NCBI GenBank assembly: GCA_001443455.1
Contig: LDXO01000019.1
Span: 1-37,507 of the forward strand
Reading direction: 5' to 3'
DNA length: 37,507 nucleotides
From: Deltaproteobacteria bacterium CSP1-8
GTDB taxonomy: Bacteria; Desulfobacterota; Deferrimicrobia; Deferrimicrobiales; Deferrimicrobiaceae
The translations under genes and the position numbers were made by a program. Below are positions 16,615 to 24,018 of the stretch, piece by piece; the first letter of the stretch is position 1, and each line of letters starts with the position of its first letter. A model generated the notes under the pieces. It was not told where the DNA came from, searched no databases, and saw only the letters and a list, made by a program, of their open reading frames with translations.

Positions 16615-17334
16615 CCGCCAGGGATCGGCGGCCGCCTCCGCGATCTCCGGAAGGCCGGGTGCCGGAGGATTTCCGGGGAGATCTCCCTCCTGCGTTCGCT
16701 GCTTCCTGCCGCGTCGCCCGACCTTTCCCCCGCGGCGGCAGGGGCCTGGCCCGCCTTCCGGGAGGAAACGGATTCCGCATCCGGCACGGACCCGGTCCCG
16801 TCCCGTCCGGATCCCCGGCCGTTCGATCTCGCCCTTTCCCTCTACCTGTACGAGGGGGACGTCCGGGAGGGGATCCGGGCAGCGAAATACGGGGGGAGGA
16901 GCGACGCAGCGCACCTGTTCGCCCGTCGGCTCCTGGAAGGGCTCCGGGGGGAGTGGGCCGACCGGATCCCGGAAGGTTTCCGTCCGACGATCGTCCCCGT
17001 TCCGATCCGCGCATCCAAATATTTCTTCCGGGGGTACAACCTGCCCGCCCTGATGGCCCTGTCCCTCGGCCGTCTCTCCGGATGGCCCTGCGACCCGCTC
17101 CTGCTGCGAAGGACGGGGGAACGCCGGCCCCAGGCGGGATTGCCGATTTCCGTCCGGGAGAGAAACGTCCGGGGGGCGTTCGCCGCCCGGCGCGGTGCGC
17201 GGGCGCCCGCCCACGTGTTTCTCGTGGACGATGTGTACACCTCGGGGGCGACCGCGGCGGCGTGCTCCCGTACCTTGAAAATGGCCGGTGCGGAACATAT
17301 AGTGGTCCTGACGGTGGCGCGCGCCGTTTTCTGA
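16615..17334 (+). CDS. comF: ComF-family phosphoribosyltransferase-like protein, no canonical start
   Basis: The C-terminal 190 residues are a type I phosphoribosyltransferase domain of the ComF kind: [26 protein letters not shown] followed by [18 protein letters not shown], and the PRPP loop [13 protein letters not shown]. ComF helps DNA uptake in competent bacteria. The usual N-terminal zinc ribbon (two CxxC pairs) is absent. Between the TPR gene stop (16613) and the middle of the domain (ATG at 17052) there is no in-frame ATG, GTG or TTG. The only upstream one is an ATG at 16423, inside the previous gene, whose translation is low-complexity. The given start is just the first codon after that stop. 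It could use a rare start, be frameshifted, or be a decaying gene. Confidence 0.7.
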   Translation, partial: PPGIGGRLRDLRKAGCRRISGEISLLRSLLPAASPDLSPAAAGAWPAFREETDSASGTDPVPSRPDPRPFDLALSLYLYEGDVREGIRAAKYGGRSDAAHLFARRLLEGLRGEWADRIPEGFRPTIVPVPIRASKYFFRGYNLPALMALSLGRLSGWPCDPLLLRRTGERRPQAGLPISVRERNVRGAFAARRGARAPAHVFLVDDVYTSGATAAACSRTLKMAGAEHIVVLTVARAVF

Positions 17335-17381
17335 AACGCCAACGCGCCCACCCCGCCGCCGGCAACCACCGGGGAGAAGGC

Positions 17382-18185
17382 ATGATTTCACCGTTCCGGG
17401 CAGCCGCCCTGCAGTTTCCCGTGGACATGGGAGCAGTGGAAAGAAACGCCGCCCGCGCCTTCGCGCTCCTCCGGGAGGCCGCGGAGGGCGGGGCCGCACT
17501 CTGCGTGCTTCCGGAGATGTGGAGCACGGGCTTCTTCTACGACGACCTGCGGACGCTTTCGGATACGACCCCGGGACTTCTCAACGATCTTTGCCGGTTC
17601 GCGGCCGACAGGCGGGTCGTGATCACCGGCTCCCTTCCCGAGCGGTCGGGGAGGTCCGTGTACAACACGCTTTACGTCGTCGATACCACGGGGGCGGTCG
17701 CGGGAGAATACCGGAAAACGCACCTGTTCTCCCCCTCGGGGGAACACCTCCACTTCCGGAGGGGGACGACCGCCTCCGTGGCCCACACCTCCGTGGGGAC
17801 GATCGGGCCGCATATCTGCTACGACATCCGGTTCCCCGAGCTGTCCCGAAAATACTATTTCGAGGGGGCGACCCTCTTCTGCGTGTCCGCGCAATGGCCG
17901 TCCGTCCGGAAGGCCCACTGGGACCTGCTGATCGCCGCACGCGCGGTGGAGAACCAGCTTTTCGTGGTGGCGTCCAACGCCGTCGGGAGATCCGGCGAGT
18001 TCCACTATTCCGGGGGATCGGCCATCCTCTCCCCGTGGGGAGAGCAGCTTGCCCGGGGAGGGGAAGAGGAAGGGATTGTGATCGCAACGATCGACCCGGC
18101 AGGGGTCGAAGACGCAAGGAGGAGGATACCGTGCGCGCAGGACCGGAACGAACGCTCGTACCGGAAGACCCGGCCAAGAAGATAA
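17382..18185 (+). CDS. Carbon-nitrogen hydrolase (nitrilase superfamily, omega-amidase-like)
   Basis: A 267-residue cytoplasmic enzyme of the nitrilase superfamily. The catalytic triad is visible: Glu45 in LPEMWSTGF, Lys112 in YRKTHLF and Cys146 in [10 protein letters not shown]. The LPEMWSTGF form resembles the YafV/Nit2 omega-amidases, which hydrolyse 2-oxoglutaramate-like amides and repair metabolic side products, but the substrate is not proven. The ATG at 17382 is preceded by GGGGAGAAGG. The 3' end overlaps rfaE2 by 55 nt in another frame, and the rfaE2 ribosome-binding site lies inside it. It follows comF by 47 nt. Confidence 0.92.
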   Translation: MISPFRAAALQFPVDMGAVERNAARAFALLREAAEGGAALCVLPEMWSTGFFYDDLRTLSDTTPGLLNDLCRFAADRRVVITGSLPERSGRSVYNTLYVVDTTGAVAGEYRKTHLFSPSGEHLHFRRGTTASVAHTSVGTIGPHICYDIRFPELSRKYYFEGATLFCVSAQWPSVRKAHWDLLIAARAVENQLFVVASNAVGRSGEFHYSGGSAILSPWGEQLARGGEEEGIVIATIDPAGVEDARRRIPCAQDRNERSYRKTRPRR

Positions 18186-18658
18186 TTCCCCGGCGGGCAG
18201 TCCGCACCACCCTCGCCCGCGTGCGCCGCCAGGGAAAAACGATCGTCTTCACCAACGGGTGTTTCGACATCCTCCACGCAGGCCACGCAAGATATCTTCG
18301 GGAAGCCGCCGCGCTCGGGGATGTTCTCGTGGTGGGGCTCAACAGCGATGCGTCCGTGCGACGCCTGAAGGGAGAAGGAAGGCCCCTCCAGGCGGCCCGC
18401 GACCGCGCCTACCTCCTCTCATCGCTGTCGAGCGTCTCGTTCGTTGCCGTGTTCTCCGAGGACACGCCGTCCGCGCTCATCGAGGAGGTCATTCCCCACG
18501 TCCTGGTGAAGGGAGGCGACTGGAAGGGAAAAACGATCGTCGGCTCCGATTTCGTGCGCGCCCGGGGCGGTTCCGTGAGAACGATCCGGCTCCTCCCCGG
18601 GAGATCCACCTCCTCCATCCTCCGCCGCGTCCGGGGAGTGCGGACGGCAACGGGATAA
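18131..18658 (+). CDS. rfaE2: D-glycero-beta-D-manno-heptose 1-phosphate adenylyltransferase
   Basis: A 175-residue nucleotidyltransferase equal to the C-terminal domain of E. coli HldE. It makes ADP-heptose for the LPS inner core in the cytoplasm. The HxGH site is in [13 protein letters not shown] (His49, His52), and VGLNSD, VKGGDW and GRSTSSI follow as in the family. The separate kinase domain (HldA/RfaE1) is not fused here and not seen in this window. The GTG at 18131 has a near-perfect AGGAGGAGG site inside the preceding gene, so the 55-nt overlap is real. This is the last gene of the rplU run. Confidence 0.93.
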   Translation: MRAGPERTLVPEDPAKKIIPRRAVRTTLARVRRQGKTIVFTNGCFDILHAGHARYLREAAALGDVLVVGLNSDASVRRLKGEGRPLQAARDRAYLLSSLSSVSFVAVFSEDTPSALIEEVIPHVLVKGGDWKGKTIVGSDFVRARGGSVRTIRLLPGRSTSSILRRVRGVRTATG

Positions 18659-18663
18659 CGCTT

Positions 18664-18712
18664 GCACCCGCTGTTCCCGGCGCTTGCGCGCCTGGTTCAA
18701 CCAGCGGGATGC
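18664..18712. other. Nested stem-loop between convergent genes
   Basis: The arms GCACCCGCTG (18664-18673) and CAGCGGG-A-TGC (18702-18712) can pair with a single bulged A. They enclose a second hairpin GGCGC-TTGC-GCGCC (18679-18692), and a competing hairpin CTGG-TTCAA-CCAG overlaps the 3' side. It fills the 77-nt gap between the ends of rfaE2 and the cysteine desulfurase gene. No T-tract is seen on either strand, so it is not a classical terminator, but it could end or stabilise both transcripts. Confidence 0.4.
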
Positions 18713-18735
18713 GTACTCCGCACCTGCTCACCGAT

Positions 18736-19896
18736 TTAGCGTCGGGAGGCGGCGATCTTCCGCAGGGCGGCGAGGAACCGGGCGATCTCCTTTCCCGTGG
18801 TGAACGGCCCGGGGCTCACGCGCACCGTCCCTTCCGGGAACGTGCCGATCGTCCGGTGGGAGTCGGGCGAGCAGTGAAGGCCCGACCGCACCAGGACTCC
18901 GAACTCCTTTTCCAGCCGGCGTCCCACTTCCGCGGGATCCATCCCATCGACGAGGAACGATATGACCGATGCCCGGCGGGACGGGTCCCGGGGACCGTAC
19001 ACCGTCACGTTGCCGATCCGGCCCATCCCCTCCACCAACTCCTCCAGAAGTTCCCTTTCCTTCCGGCGGACCGCCCCGATCCCCTTGCGGAGCAACCAGG
19101 CGAGAGAAACCCCCAGGCCGGCGATCCCTACGCTGTTCGGTGTCCCGGACTCGAGGGCGTCGGGGAAAAAGTCGGGCTGGCGATCCGACTCCGAGCGACT
19201 GCCGGTCCCTCCCTCGATCAGCGGGACTACGGGCACGCCTTCCCGGACGTAAAGGAATCCCGTCCCCTGCGGCCCCAGGAGCCCCTTGTGGCCGGGGGCC
19301 GCCAGCAGGTCGACGGGAAGATCGGAAAGAGAGAGAGGGACCGACCCTGCGGTCTGCGCCGCGTCCAGGAGCAGGTAGGCGCCGGCTTTCCGGGCGGCGC
19401 GCAGGATCTGCCGCGCGGGCTGGATCGCGCCGGTCACGTTCGACGCGTGGACGACGGCCACCAGCCGTGTCCTCCTGCGGATGGCGGCCGCGACCGCCTT
19501 CGCGTCCACTGCCCCGTCGGGGCCTGCGGGAACCACCGTCACGGTGACCCCCGCCTCTTCCATCCGCCGGAGCGGCCGCATCACCGAGTTGTGCTCCACC
19601 GAGGTGGTCACGGCGTGGTCGCCCGGCCTCAGGATCCCCTTGATCGCCTGGTTCAGCGCCTCGGTGGCGTTTCCCGTGAACACGAACCGGGAGCTGTCCC
19701 TCGCACCGAAAAGTTCGGCAAGCCTCTCGCGGGCTACGAACAGGTCCCGGGCCGATCGGATGGAGAGGGCGTGCCCCGAGCGGCCTGGATTCCCCGCGCG
19801 CCCGAGGGCCCTGGCGACGGTTTCCGCCACCCCTTTCGGCTTGGGCAGGGAAGTGGCCGCGTTATCGAGATAGACGAAGGAGCGACGGTCCCGCAG
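18736..19896 (-). CDS. Cysteine desulfurase family protein (class V aminotransferase fold)
   Basis: A PLP enzyme of about 386 residues. It probably takes sulfur (or selenium) from cysteine (or selenocysteine) and passes it on as a persulfide. Using the chosen start, YLDNAATS is at 9-16, His102 lies in SVEHNS, the PLP-binding lysine is Lys204 in APGHKGLLGPQGTG, and the reactive-loop cysteine is Cys342 in GLHCSPDSHRTIG. This loop and TFPEGTVRVS fit the subfamily often found near selenium genes. The start is unusual: a CTG at 19896, 7 nt after GGAG and 1 nt after the preceding stop, gives the family N-terminus. TTG at 19974 or GTG at 19992 would add unrelated residues and overlap the transglycosylase gene. 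Confidence 0.9.
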   Translation of the reverse strand: MRDRRSFVYLDNAATSLPKPKGVAETVARALGRAGNPGRSGHALSIRSARDLFVARERLAELFGARDSSRFVFTGNATEALNQAIKGILRPGDHAVTTSVEHNSVMRPLRRMEEAGVTVTVVPAGPDGAVDAKAVAAAIRRRTRLVAVVHASNVTGAIQPARQILRAARKAGAYLLLDAAQTAGSVPLSLSDLPVDLLAAPGHKGLLGPQGTGFLYVREGVPVVPLIEGGTGSRSESDRQPDFFPDALESGTPNSVGIAGLGVSLAWLLRKGIGAVRRKERELLEELVEGMGRIGNVTVYGPRDPSRRASVISFLVDGMDPAEVGRRLEKEFGVLVRSGLHCSPDSHRTIGTFPEGTVRVSPGPFTTGKEIARFLAALRKIAASRR

Positions 19897-19897
19897 A

Positions 19898-21703
19898 TCA
19901 GGACTCCGTGGGGATGAGAAGAACGCGCCCTTTGCGAAGCGGTTGTTCCGGGTCGAGGTGGTTCGCCTCCGCAAGCGTCTCGACGGGAACACCGTGGGCC
20001 CGGGAGATACCCCTTAAGGAATCCCCGGGACGGACGACGTGCTGGAACCCCCCCCCGTCGCCCGGTGCGGCCGTCGTTCTTGCTCCCCGGGAGACCGACC
20101 CCCTCCGGGGAATCGTGATGATGGTGCCGGCCCTGAGGATGCCGGTGGTCTTCATCCCGTTCCACTGGGCCAGTTCCTTGACGCTTACCCCAGTTCTTTT
20201 TGCGATCTTCCCCAATGTGTCGCCACTGCGCACCCGCACCCTCTGCCCCCGCCGTAGCCCCTCGTCGATCTTCATGTGGGCCAGCCCGAGGCGGGCGGGC
20301 GAGATCTCCTTACCCGGGACGGAATCCTCCGGGGAAAGACCGGTAACCGGGATCACGAGGCGCGAGACCCTCTGGAGCGAGTCGCGCCGAAGGCCGTTGA
20401 TCTCCTTGAGCGTGTTGGCCGGCGTGCCGTATTTCCTGGAAAGGGAAGCCAGGGTCTCCCCCTTCCTGACATGGTGGAGGAGGAAGATCACCTTGGCATC
20501 CGATCGAATCTCGTCCATCCGTTCCTCGGCAACCGGGCCGGACCCCTTGGGAAGGCGGATTTCGTACATCTCCGTGTTGGGAGGCGTGCAGAAGCGCTTC
20601 AGCTCCGGGTTCCATTCCTTCAGGGAATCGGGGGGCACCCCGATGATCTCTCCCAGGGCAGCGAGGTCGGTCCCCCCGGGGATGACCACCTTGTCGAAAT
20701 CGAGCGGCTCTTCGTACCGCACGTCTCCGAAACCGTACTTGTCCGGATCCTTCGCGATCGTAAGCGCCGCGAGCATCTTGGGAACGTAGTCCTTCGTCTC
20801 CCGGGCCAGGTACCGGTGCCGGATGAGTTCGGAAATATCGTCGGACTTGTATCTCGCCACGGCGCGCTGGATCTTTCCCTCGCCGGCGTTGTAGGCCGCG
20901 GTGGCGAGCGGCCAGGACTCGAACATGCCGTACAGGTCCTTGAGGTAGGAGGCGGCGGCGTGGGTCGCCTTCTCGTAATCCCTGCGCTCGTCGGCCCACC
21001 AGTCCACGCGGAGGCCGTACCGGCGCGCGGTTCCCGTGATGAACTGCCAGGGACCCGAAGCGCGGGCCACCGAGTACGCCTTGGGAGAAAATCCGCTTTC
21101 AATCAATGCGAGATAGACGAGATCGCCCGGCAGTCCGTACTTCGCCAATATCCCGCGCATCATGTCCGAGTACTTCCCGGAACGGGCAAGCCAGACCTCG
21201 AAGCGGTCCCGGCCCTTGGTCTGGAAATACCGGATGAACTTCTCGATGCGCCCCGTCAGTCCCGCGTAACTCCCCTCCCTCCCCTTCTCGACCTCGTCCG
21301 GGGCGTTGGTGAAGAATCCGCTGTCCAGTTCCTCGACGGCTTCGGGTTCCTCGTTCCTGGCGATCTCTCCTTCGACATCCTTCGGGGAGAGGACGAGATC
21401 GGATCCCTTTTCCTCCTTTTCCGCCGGGGAGGAGAGCGCGCCCTGCCCCTGCGGGACCAGGGGGGACACGGGAACAACCGCCTTCGCCTCTCCCGAGGCC
21501 GCCGGACCGGGGTCGGACAATGACAAGGGGCCGGGAACGGCGGGCGCTTCCTTCCCGGAAACAGGCGGAACGGAGAGCACGCCCGACAGCCACGGCGTGG
21601 AGAAAGTTCCCTTTTCCCCCGCCCGCACCGGTGCCGCGAAAGAGACCAAACTGACAAAAATAGTCAGAAACGCGAGGACGAGGTACGACCGCTCAGCCGA
21701 CAA
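19898..21703 (-). CDS. mltD: LysM-containing lytic murein transglycosylase (MltD-like)
   Basis: A 601-residue periplasmic or envelope-bound peptidoglycan-cleaving enzyme. It has an N-terminal signal sequence (hydrophobic core about 7-24, ending near APVRA) and no obvious lipobox cysteine. A low-complexity Pro/Glu-rich segment runs to about 145. The SLT domain has the catalytic Glu202 in ALIESGFSPKAYS and then GPWQFI. Three LysM repeats lie at about 409-453, 488-532 and 554-598, and a weaker LysM-like stretch at 336-385. I chose the TTG at 21703: it follows GGAGGGG and lies 25 nt after the start predicted from the promoter at 21735-21763. An in-frame ATG at 21814 is upstream of that promoter. 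Confidence 0.9.
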   Translation of the reverse strand: MSAERSYLVLAFLTIFVSLVSFAAPVRAGEKGTFSTPWLSGVLSVPPVSGKEAPAVPGPLSLSDPGPAASGEAKAVVPVSPLVPQGQGALSSPAEKEEKGSDLVLSPKDVEGEIARNEEPEAVEELDSGFFTNAPDEVEKGREGSYAGLTGRIEKFIRYFQTKGRDRFEVWLARSGKYSDMMRGILAKYGLPGDLVYLALIESGFSPKAYSVARASGPWQFITGTARRYGLRVDWWADERRDYEKATHAAASYLKDLYGMFESWPLATAAYNAGEGKIQRAVARYKSDDISELIRHRYLARETKDYVPKMLAALTIAKDPDKYGFGDVRYEEPLDFDKVVIPGGTDLAALGEIIGVPPDSLKEWNPELKRFCTPPNTEMYEIRLPKGSGPVAEERMDEIRSDAKVIFLLHHVRKGETLASLSRKYGTPANTLKEINGLRRDSLQRVSRLVIPVTGLSPEDSVPGKEISPARLGLAHMKIDEGLRRGQRVRVRSGDTLGKIAKRTGVSVKELAQWNGMKTTGILRAGTIITIPRRGSVSRGARTTAAPGDGGGFQHVVRPGDSLRGISRAHGVPVETLAEANHLDPEQPLRKGRVLLIPTES

Positions 21704-21734
21704 ATCCCCTCCGGTGGGACAAATATAAGGTGTT

Positions 21735-21763
21735 ATTTTATTTGGCAATTCCCTCTGCGTCAA
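21735..21763 (-). promoter_or_regulatory. Sigma70-type promoter of the MltD-like gene
   Basis: Reading the minus strand, a -35 TTGACG (21763-21758) and a -10 TAAAAT (21740-21735) are separated by 17 bp, in a locally A+T-rich patch. The predicted transcript start near 21728 leaves about 25 nt before the TTG start. The promoter lies between the DUF3343 gene and the transglycosylase gene, so the latter can be expressed on its own. Confidence 0.75.
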
Positions 21764-21794
21764 GCCCAATCTCCATCGCGGGCAAGCCCTCGCA

Positions 21795-22061
21795 TTAGAA
21801 AGGTACTTCCTCATATTCTTCTTGATCTAGCAAGATATGTACCGATCGGGGGATAATTCTGGCCCGGGAGAGGACCTTCCGCGCAAGGTCCCGATCGGGG
21901 TGGGAGATCCGTATCGCGAGGCCGCAGTCCGAGGTAAGCCGCCTGGGGACGGGGATGAGCCTCATCGGCACCCCGGCTCTCTTCAGGTTCTTCTCCGCCG
22001 ACATCACCTGATGCGTTCCCCGGAAGATGAGGACGACCTCCGGGGGAGCGGTCCGTCCCAT
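21795..22061 (-). CDS. Putative Se/S carrier-like protein (DUF3343)
   Basis: An 88-residue cytoplasmic protein of the DUF3343 family (Pfam name: putative Se/S carrier-like). The family pattern is clear: VVLIFRGTHQVMSAEKNLK at the start, IPVPRRLTSDCG in the middle with the single conserved cysteine, and a mixed C-terminal half. Such proteins are thought to accept selenium or sulfur at the cysteine, but function is not firmly shown. The ATG at 22061 has GGGAGG 7 nt upstream. It diverges from the small membrane protein gene at 22109 and lies upstream of the transglycosylase and cysteine desulfurase genes on the same strand. Confidence 0.85.
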   Translation of the reverse strand: MGRTAPPEVVLIFRGTHQVMSAEKNLKRAGVPMRLIPVPRRLTSDCGLAIRISHPDRDLARKVLSRARIIPRSVHILLDQEEYEEVPF

Positions 22062-22108
22062 CCGCTTCCTCCCCCCTGTTCTCCGATCGGAATTTCTCCA
22101 TTATAATC

Positions 22109-22408
22109 GTGGGAAGATCCGACGGACGGGAAACCATTATCCTGGACCATCACACCGTACCTCTCATGGGCCTCATCGGGGTTATCGCGCTTGGCCTCAA
22201 CATCCCCCTGGGATACCTGCGCGAGGGCCATCGGAAATATTCGCTCGCCTGGTTCGTATACATCCACCTCTCGATTCCCCTGATCGCCTATCTCCGGATC
22301 GCCAACCACATCACCTCCTGGTTCATCCCTTTCTTCCTCCTCTGTGCCGTCGCGGGGCAGATCGTGGGAGGGAGGTTTCGCCGGGGAGAGGATACGGGGG
22401 CGGGGTGA
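22109..22408 (+). CDS. Small conserved membrane protein of unknown function
   Basis: A predicted 99-residue protein with three hydrophobic segments: about residues 18-36 (PLMGLIGVIALGLNIPLGY), 45-62 and 67-88. The motif DHHTVPLMG before the first helix and LGYLRE after it look conserved, and I recall similar small proteins in Geobacter-like genomes. No function can be given. The start used is GTG at 22109; an ATG at 22166 would remove the HHTVP motif. A TATAAT at 22102-22107 lies just in front but has no good -35. The TGA overlaps the GTG of the next gene (GTGA), so both are co-translated. Confidence 0.7.
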   Translation: MGRSDGRETIILDHHTVPLMGLIGVIALGLNIPLGYLREGHRKYSLAWFVYIHLSIPLIAYLRIANHITSWFIPFFLLCAVAGQIVGGRFRRGEDTGAG

Positions 22409-22893
22409 GCGCCAAACCATTGTCGGCGATCCTGGAGTCGATCCTCGTCGATGCGCTCGGTCTCCCCGCTGCCGCGATCCAGGTTCGCCTGCTGCGGTCC
22501 TGGGGGGAAATCGTCGGCCCCCTGCTCGACGGGAAGACGTCCCCGGGAAAAATCCGGAACGGCGTGCTCACGGTCTTCGTCCAGAACCACGCGTGGGCCC
22601 AGGAACTCCAGCTGTCCCAACCGGCGTTGCTCGAAAAGATCCGTCGCGTCGCGGGAGAGGGGAAGGTGCGGGAAATCCGGTTCACCGTCGGTTCCGGAAA
22701 CCGCCTTCCTGCCGCTTCGCCGGACGAGGCAGAATCGTCGCGCGGAGAAGAGGGACCCCCGGCGCCGGGGGAAGACGCCCGCAACGACAACTTTCCCCTC
22801 GTCGAACCGAGCGGCCTCGAGGGCGTTCGAGATCCGGAGACCCGGGAGATCCTGCGCTCGATCTGCCGGAAATCCTCCCGGAGAAAAGGGTAG
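22405..22893 (+). CDS. DUF721/DciA-like protein
   Basis: A 162-residue protein whose first 90 residues match DUF721: RSWGEIVGPLLDGKTSPGKI, the strand GVLTVFVQNHAWAQEL and the helix LLEKIRRV. Many DUF721 proteins are DciA, which recruits or helps load the replicative helicase DnaB in bacteria without DnaC/DnaI; the short forms are less studied. The C-terminal half is charged and low in complexity until a final conserved-looking helix. The GTG start overlaps the stop of the membrane protein gene by 4 nt. Its TAG stop is also the first codon of repeat copy B. Confidence 0.85.
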   Translation: MSAKPLSAILESILVDALGLPAAAIQVRLLRSWGEIVGPLLDGKTSPGKIRNGVLTVFVQNHAWAQELQLSQPALLEKIRRVAGEGKVREIRFTVGSGNRLPAASPDEAESSRGEEGPPAPGEDARNDNFPLVEPSGLEGVRDPETREILRSICRKSSRRKG

Positions 22894-23230
22894 TGTGCGG
22901 GGACACTCCTCAACGCTGGGGGGACACTCCTCAACGGACAACTCGCCACCGGGGACATTCCTGATTCATCTCCGGGATGCGGGAGAGGAGTGTCCCCGCC
23001 CAGTTCGCGTGAAAAAATCGCGTCGAGCGGAACGGCAGCGAGCGGTCGCAGGTCGCGAGCATTTGCCAACGGGGGGCTCCGGCCTGCAGAGATCCGTTCC
23101 TGAAGAGGCCGTGCACCGAGAGGGTCGATGCGCCGCGCCCGGCGAGGCGCCCGGCCGAAGCGTACCCACCGCGGTACGGTGAGGGCGGGCGTACTTCGCC
23201 GGCGGGGATGCAGCGGCCCTCGAATGCCGG
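22891..23230 (+). repeat. Composite intergenic repeat, copy B (contains GGGGACACTCC units)
   Basis: This 387-base gene-free gap (22894-23280) between convergent genes is mostly repeat. It begins at the DUF721 stop TAG. A 17-bp unit GGGGACACTCCTCAACG occurs at 22899-22915 and again at 22920-22936, with a diverged third GGGGACATTCCTGATTC at 22951. A perfect 14-bp inverted repeat (GCGGGGACACTCCT, 22897-22910, against 22986-22999) frames this part. Downstream, 23113-23139 matches 37305-37331 at 26 of 27 positions, and 23209-23228 matches 94-113 exactly. The GGGGACACTCC units resemble REP-like sequences mobilised by RAYT transposases, but no transposase gene is here. I see no gene in the gap. Confidence 0.7.
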
Positions 23231-23280
23231 GATCTTAAGGGAATGGATCTCTGGTGGCCGGCGAGCCAGGGGCCTTCTTC

Positions 23281-24018
23281 CTACCCCCGGAAAAAACCCT
23301 CGAAGATCCGCTCGACTTCCGGATGGTACTGCCCCCGGGCCGAATAGACGACCAGGGGGGGCAGGATGGCGGGCTCCGCCGCCTTTCGCCGGCTTCCCGC
23401 CACCAGCACGCGGTTCGCCGGCTCGTCGGCGTGCGGGTGGATGAACCGGACGGTCTCCGGCTGGATGCCTGTGGCGATGCCCAGGGCGAACATCTCCGGA
23501 ATGCGGTACGAGGGGCAGACCATCGCGAACCTGCCCCGCGGGGACAGGTATCTTTCCGCGGCGGCGTATACGTCCGCCATCGTGCAGGCCACCTCGTGGC
23601 GGGCGATCTCCTTCCGCGGGTCCGGGTTCCTCCTCCCCTCGCCGATCTTCCGGTACGGGGGGTTGGAGACCACCAGATCGACCGACCGGGGGGAAAGCCC
23701 CGGGATGTCGTCCCGGAAATCGCCCAGGACCGCGGAGAGACGACCCCCGAACCCGTTCTCCCCGATGTTCCGGCAGGCGAACTCCCACAACTGGGGCTGG
23801 ATCTCCACCCCCACGCCTTTCCGCAGAACATCGTTCCTGCAAGCAAGGAGAAGGAGAACGACGCCCGATCCGGTGCCCAGATCGAGGGCCGACCTGCCGC
23901 AGTACGGTGCGGCGAAATCGGCGAGGAGGACGGAATCGATGGAAAATCGATACCCTTTTTCGGGCTGGTGGACCCGGAGGTGGGGGATCGCGCCCCCCCT
24001 ATCCCGGCAGCGAATCAT
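23281..24018 (-). CDS. SAM-dependent N6-adenine methyltransferase (TrmN6/YfiC-like)
   Basis: A 245-residue cytoplasmic methyltransferase. It has the SAM-binding motif LDLGTGSGVVLL and the catalytic NPPY motif in VVSNPPYRKIGEGRRNP, together with an N-terminal QPEKGYRFSIDSVLLADF typical of enzymes that methylate adenine 37 of tRNA1(Val). Related enzymes act on other RNAs or proteins, so the tRNA target is inferred. The ATG overlaps the end of the DUF1015 gene by 20 nt. It is the last gene of the long minus-strand run that begins with alr, and it faces repeat copy B. Confidence 0.88.
   Translation of the reverse strand: MIRCRDRGGAIPHLRVHQPEKGYRFSIDSVLLADFAAPYCGRSALDLGTGSGVVLLLLACRNDVLRKGVGVEIQPQLWEFACRNIGENGFGGRLSAVLGDFRDDIPGLSPRSVDLVVSNPPYRKIGEGRRNPDPRKEIARHEVACTMADVYAAAERYLSPRGRFAMVCPSYRIPEMFALGIATGIQPETVRFIHPHADEPANRVLVAGSRRKAAEPAILPPLVVYSARGQYHPEVERIFEGFFRG

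Noticed and set aside
16490-17053. Alternative frame over comF with a CxxC motif as the true N-terminal zinc ribbon
   Set aside because: Only one CxxC is present and the surrounding residues do not resemble ComF; a frameshift cannot be argued from this alone.
18661-18735. tRNA-like segment (a GGTTCAA T-loop-like motif)
   Set aside because: No acceptor, D or anticodon arm can be arranged around it; the motif belongs to a simple hairpin.
22100-22107. ATTATAAT as a firm divergent promoter for DUF3343 and the small membrane protein
   Set aside because: The -10-like boxes read well on both strands but neither has a recognisable -35, and on the plus strand the start site would fall after the chosen GTG.
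22897-22970. Tandem GGGGACACTCC units as a CRISPR array
   Set aside because: Only two exact units with a 4-nt spacer and one diverged unit; no regular spacers and no cas genes.
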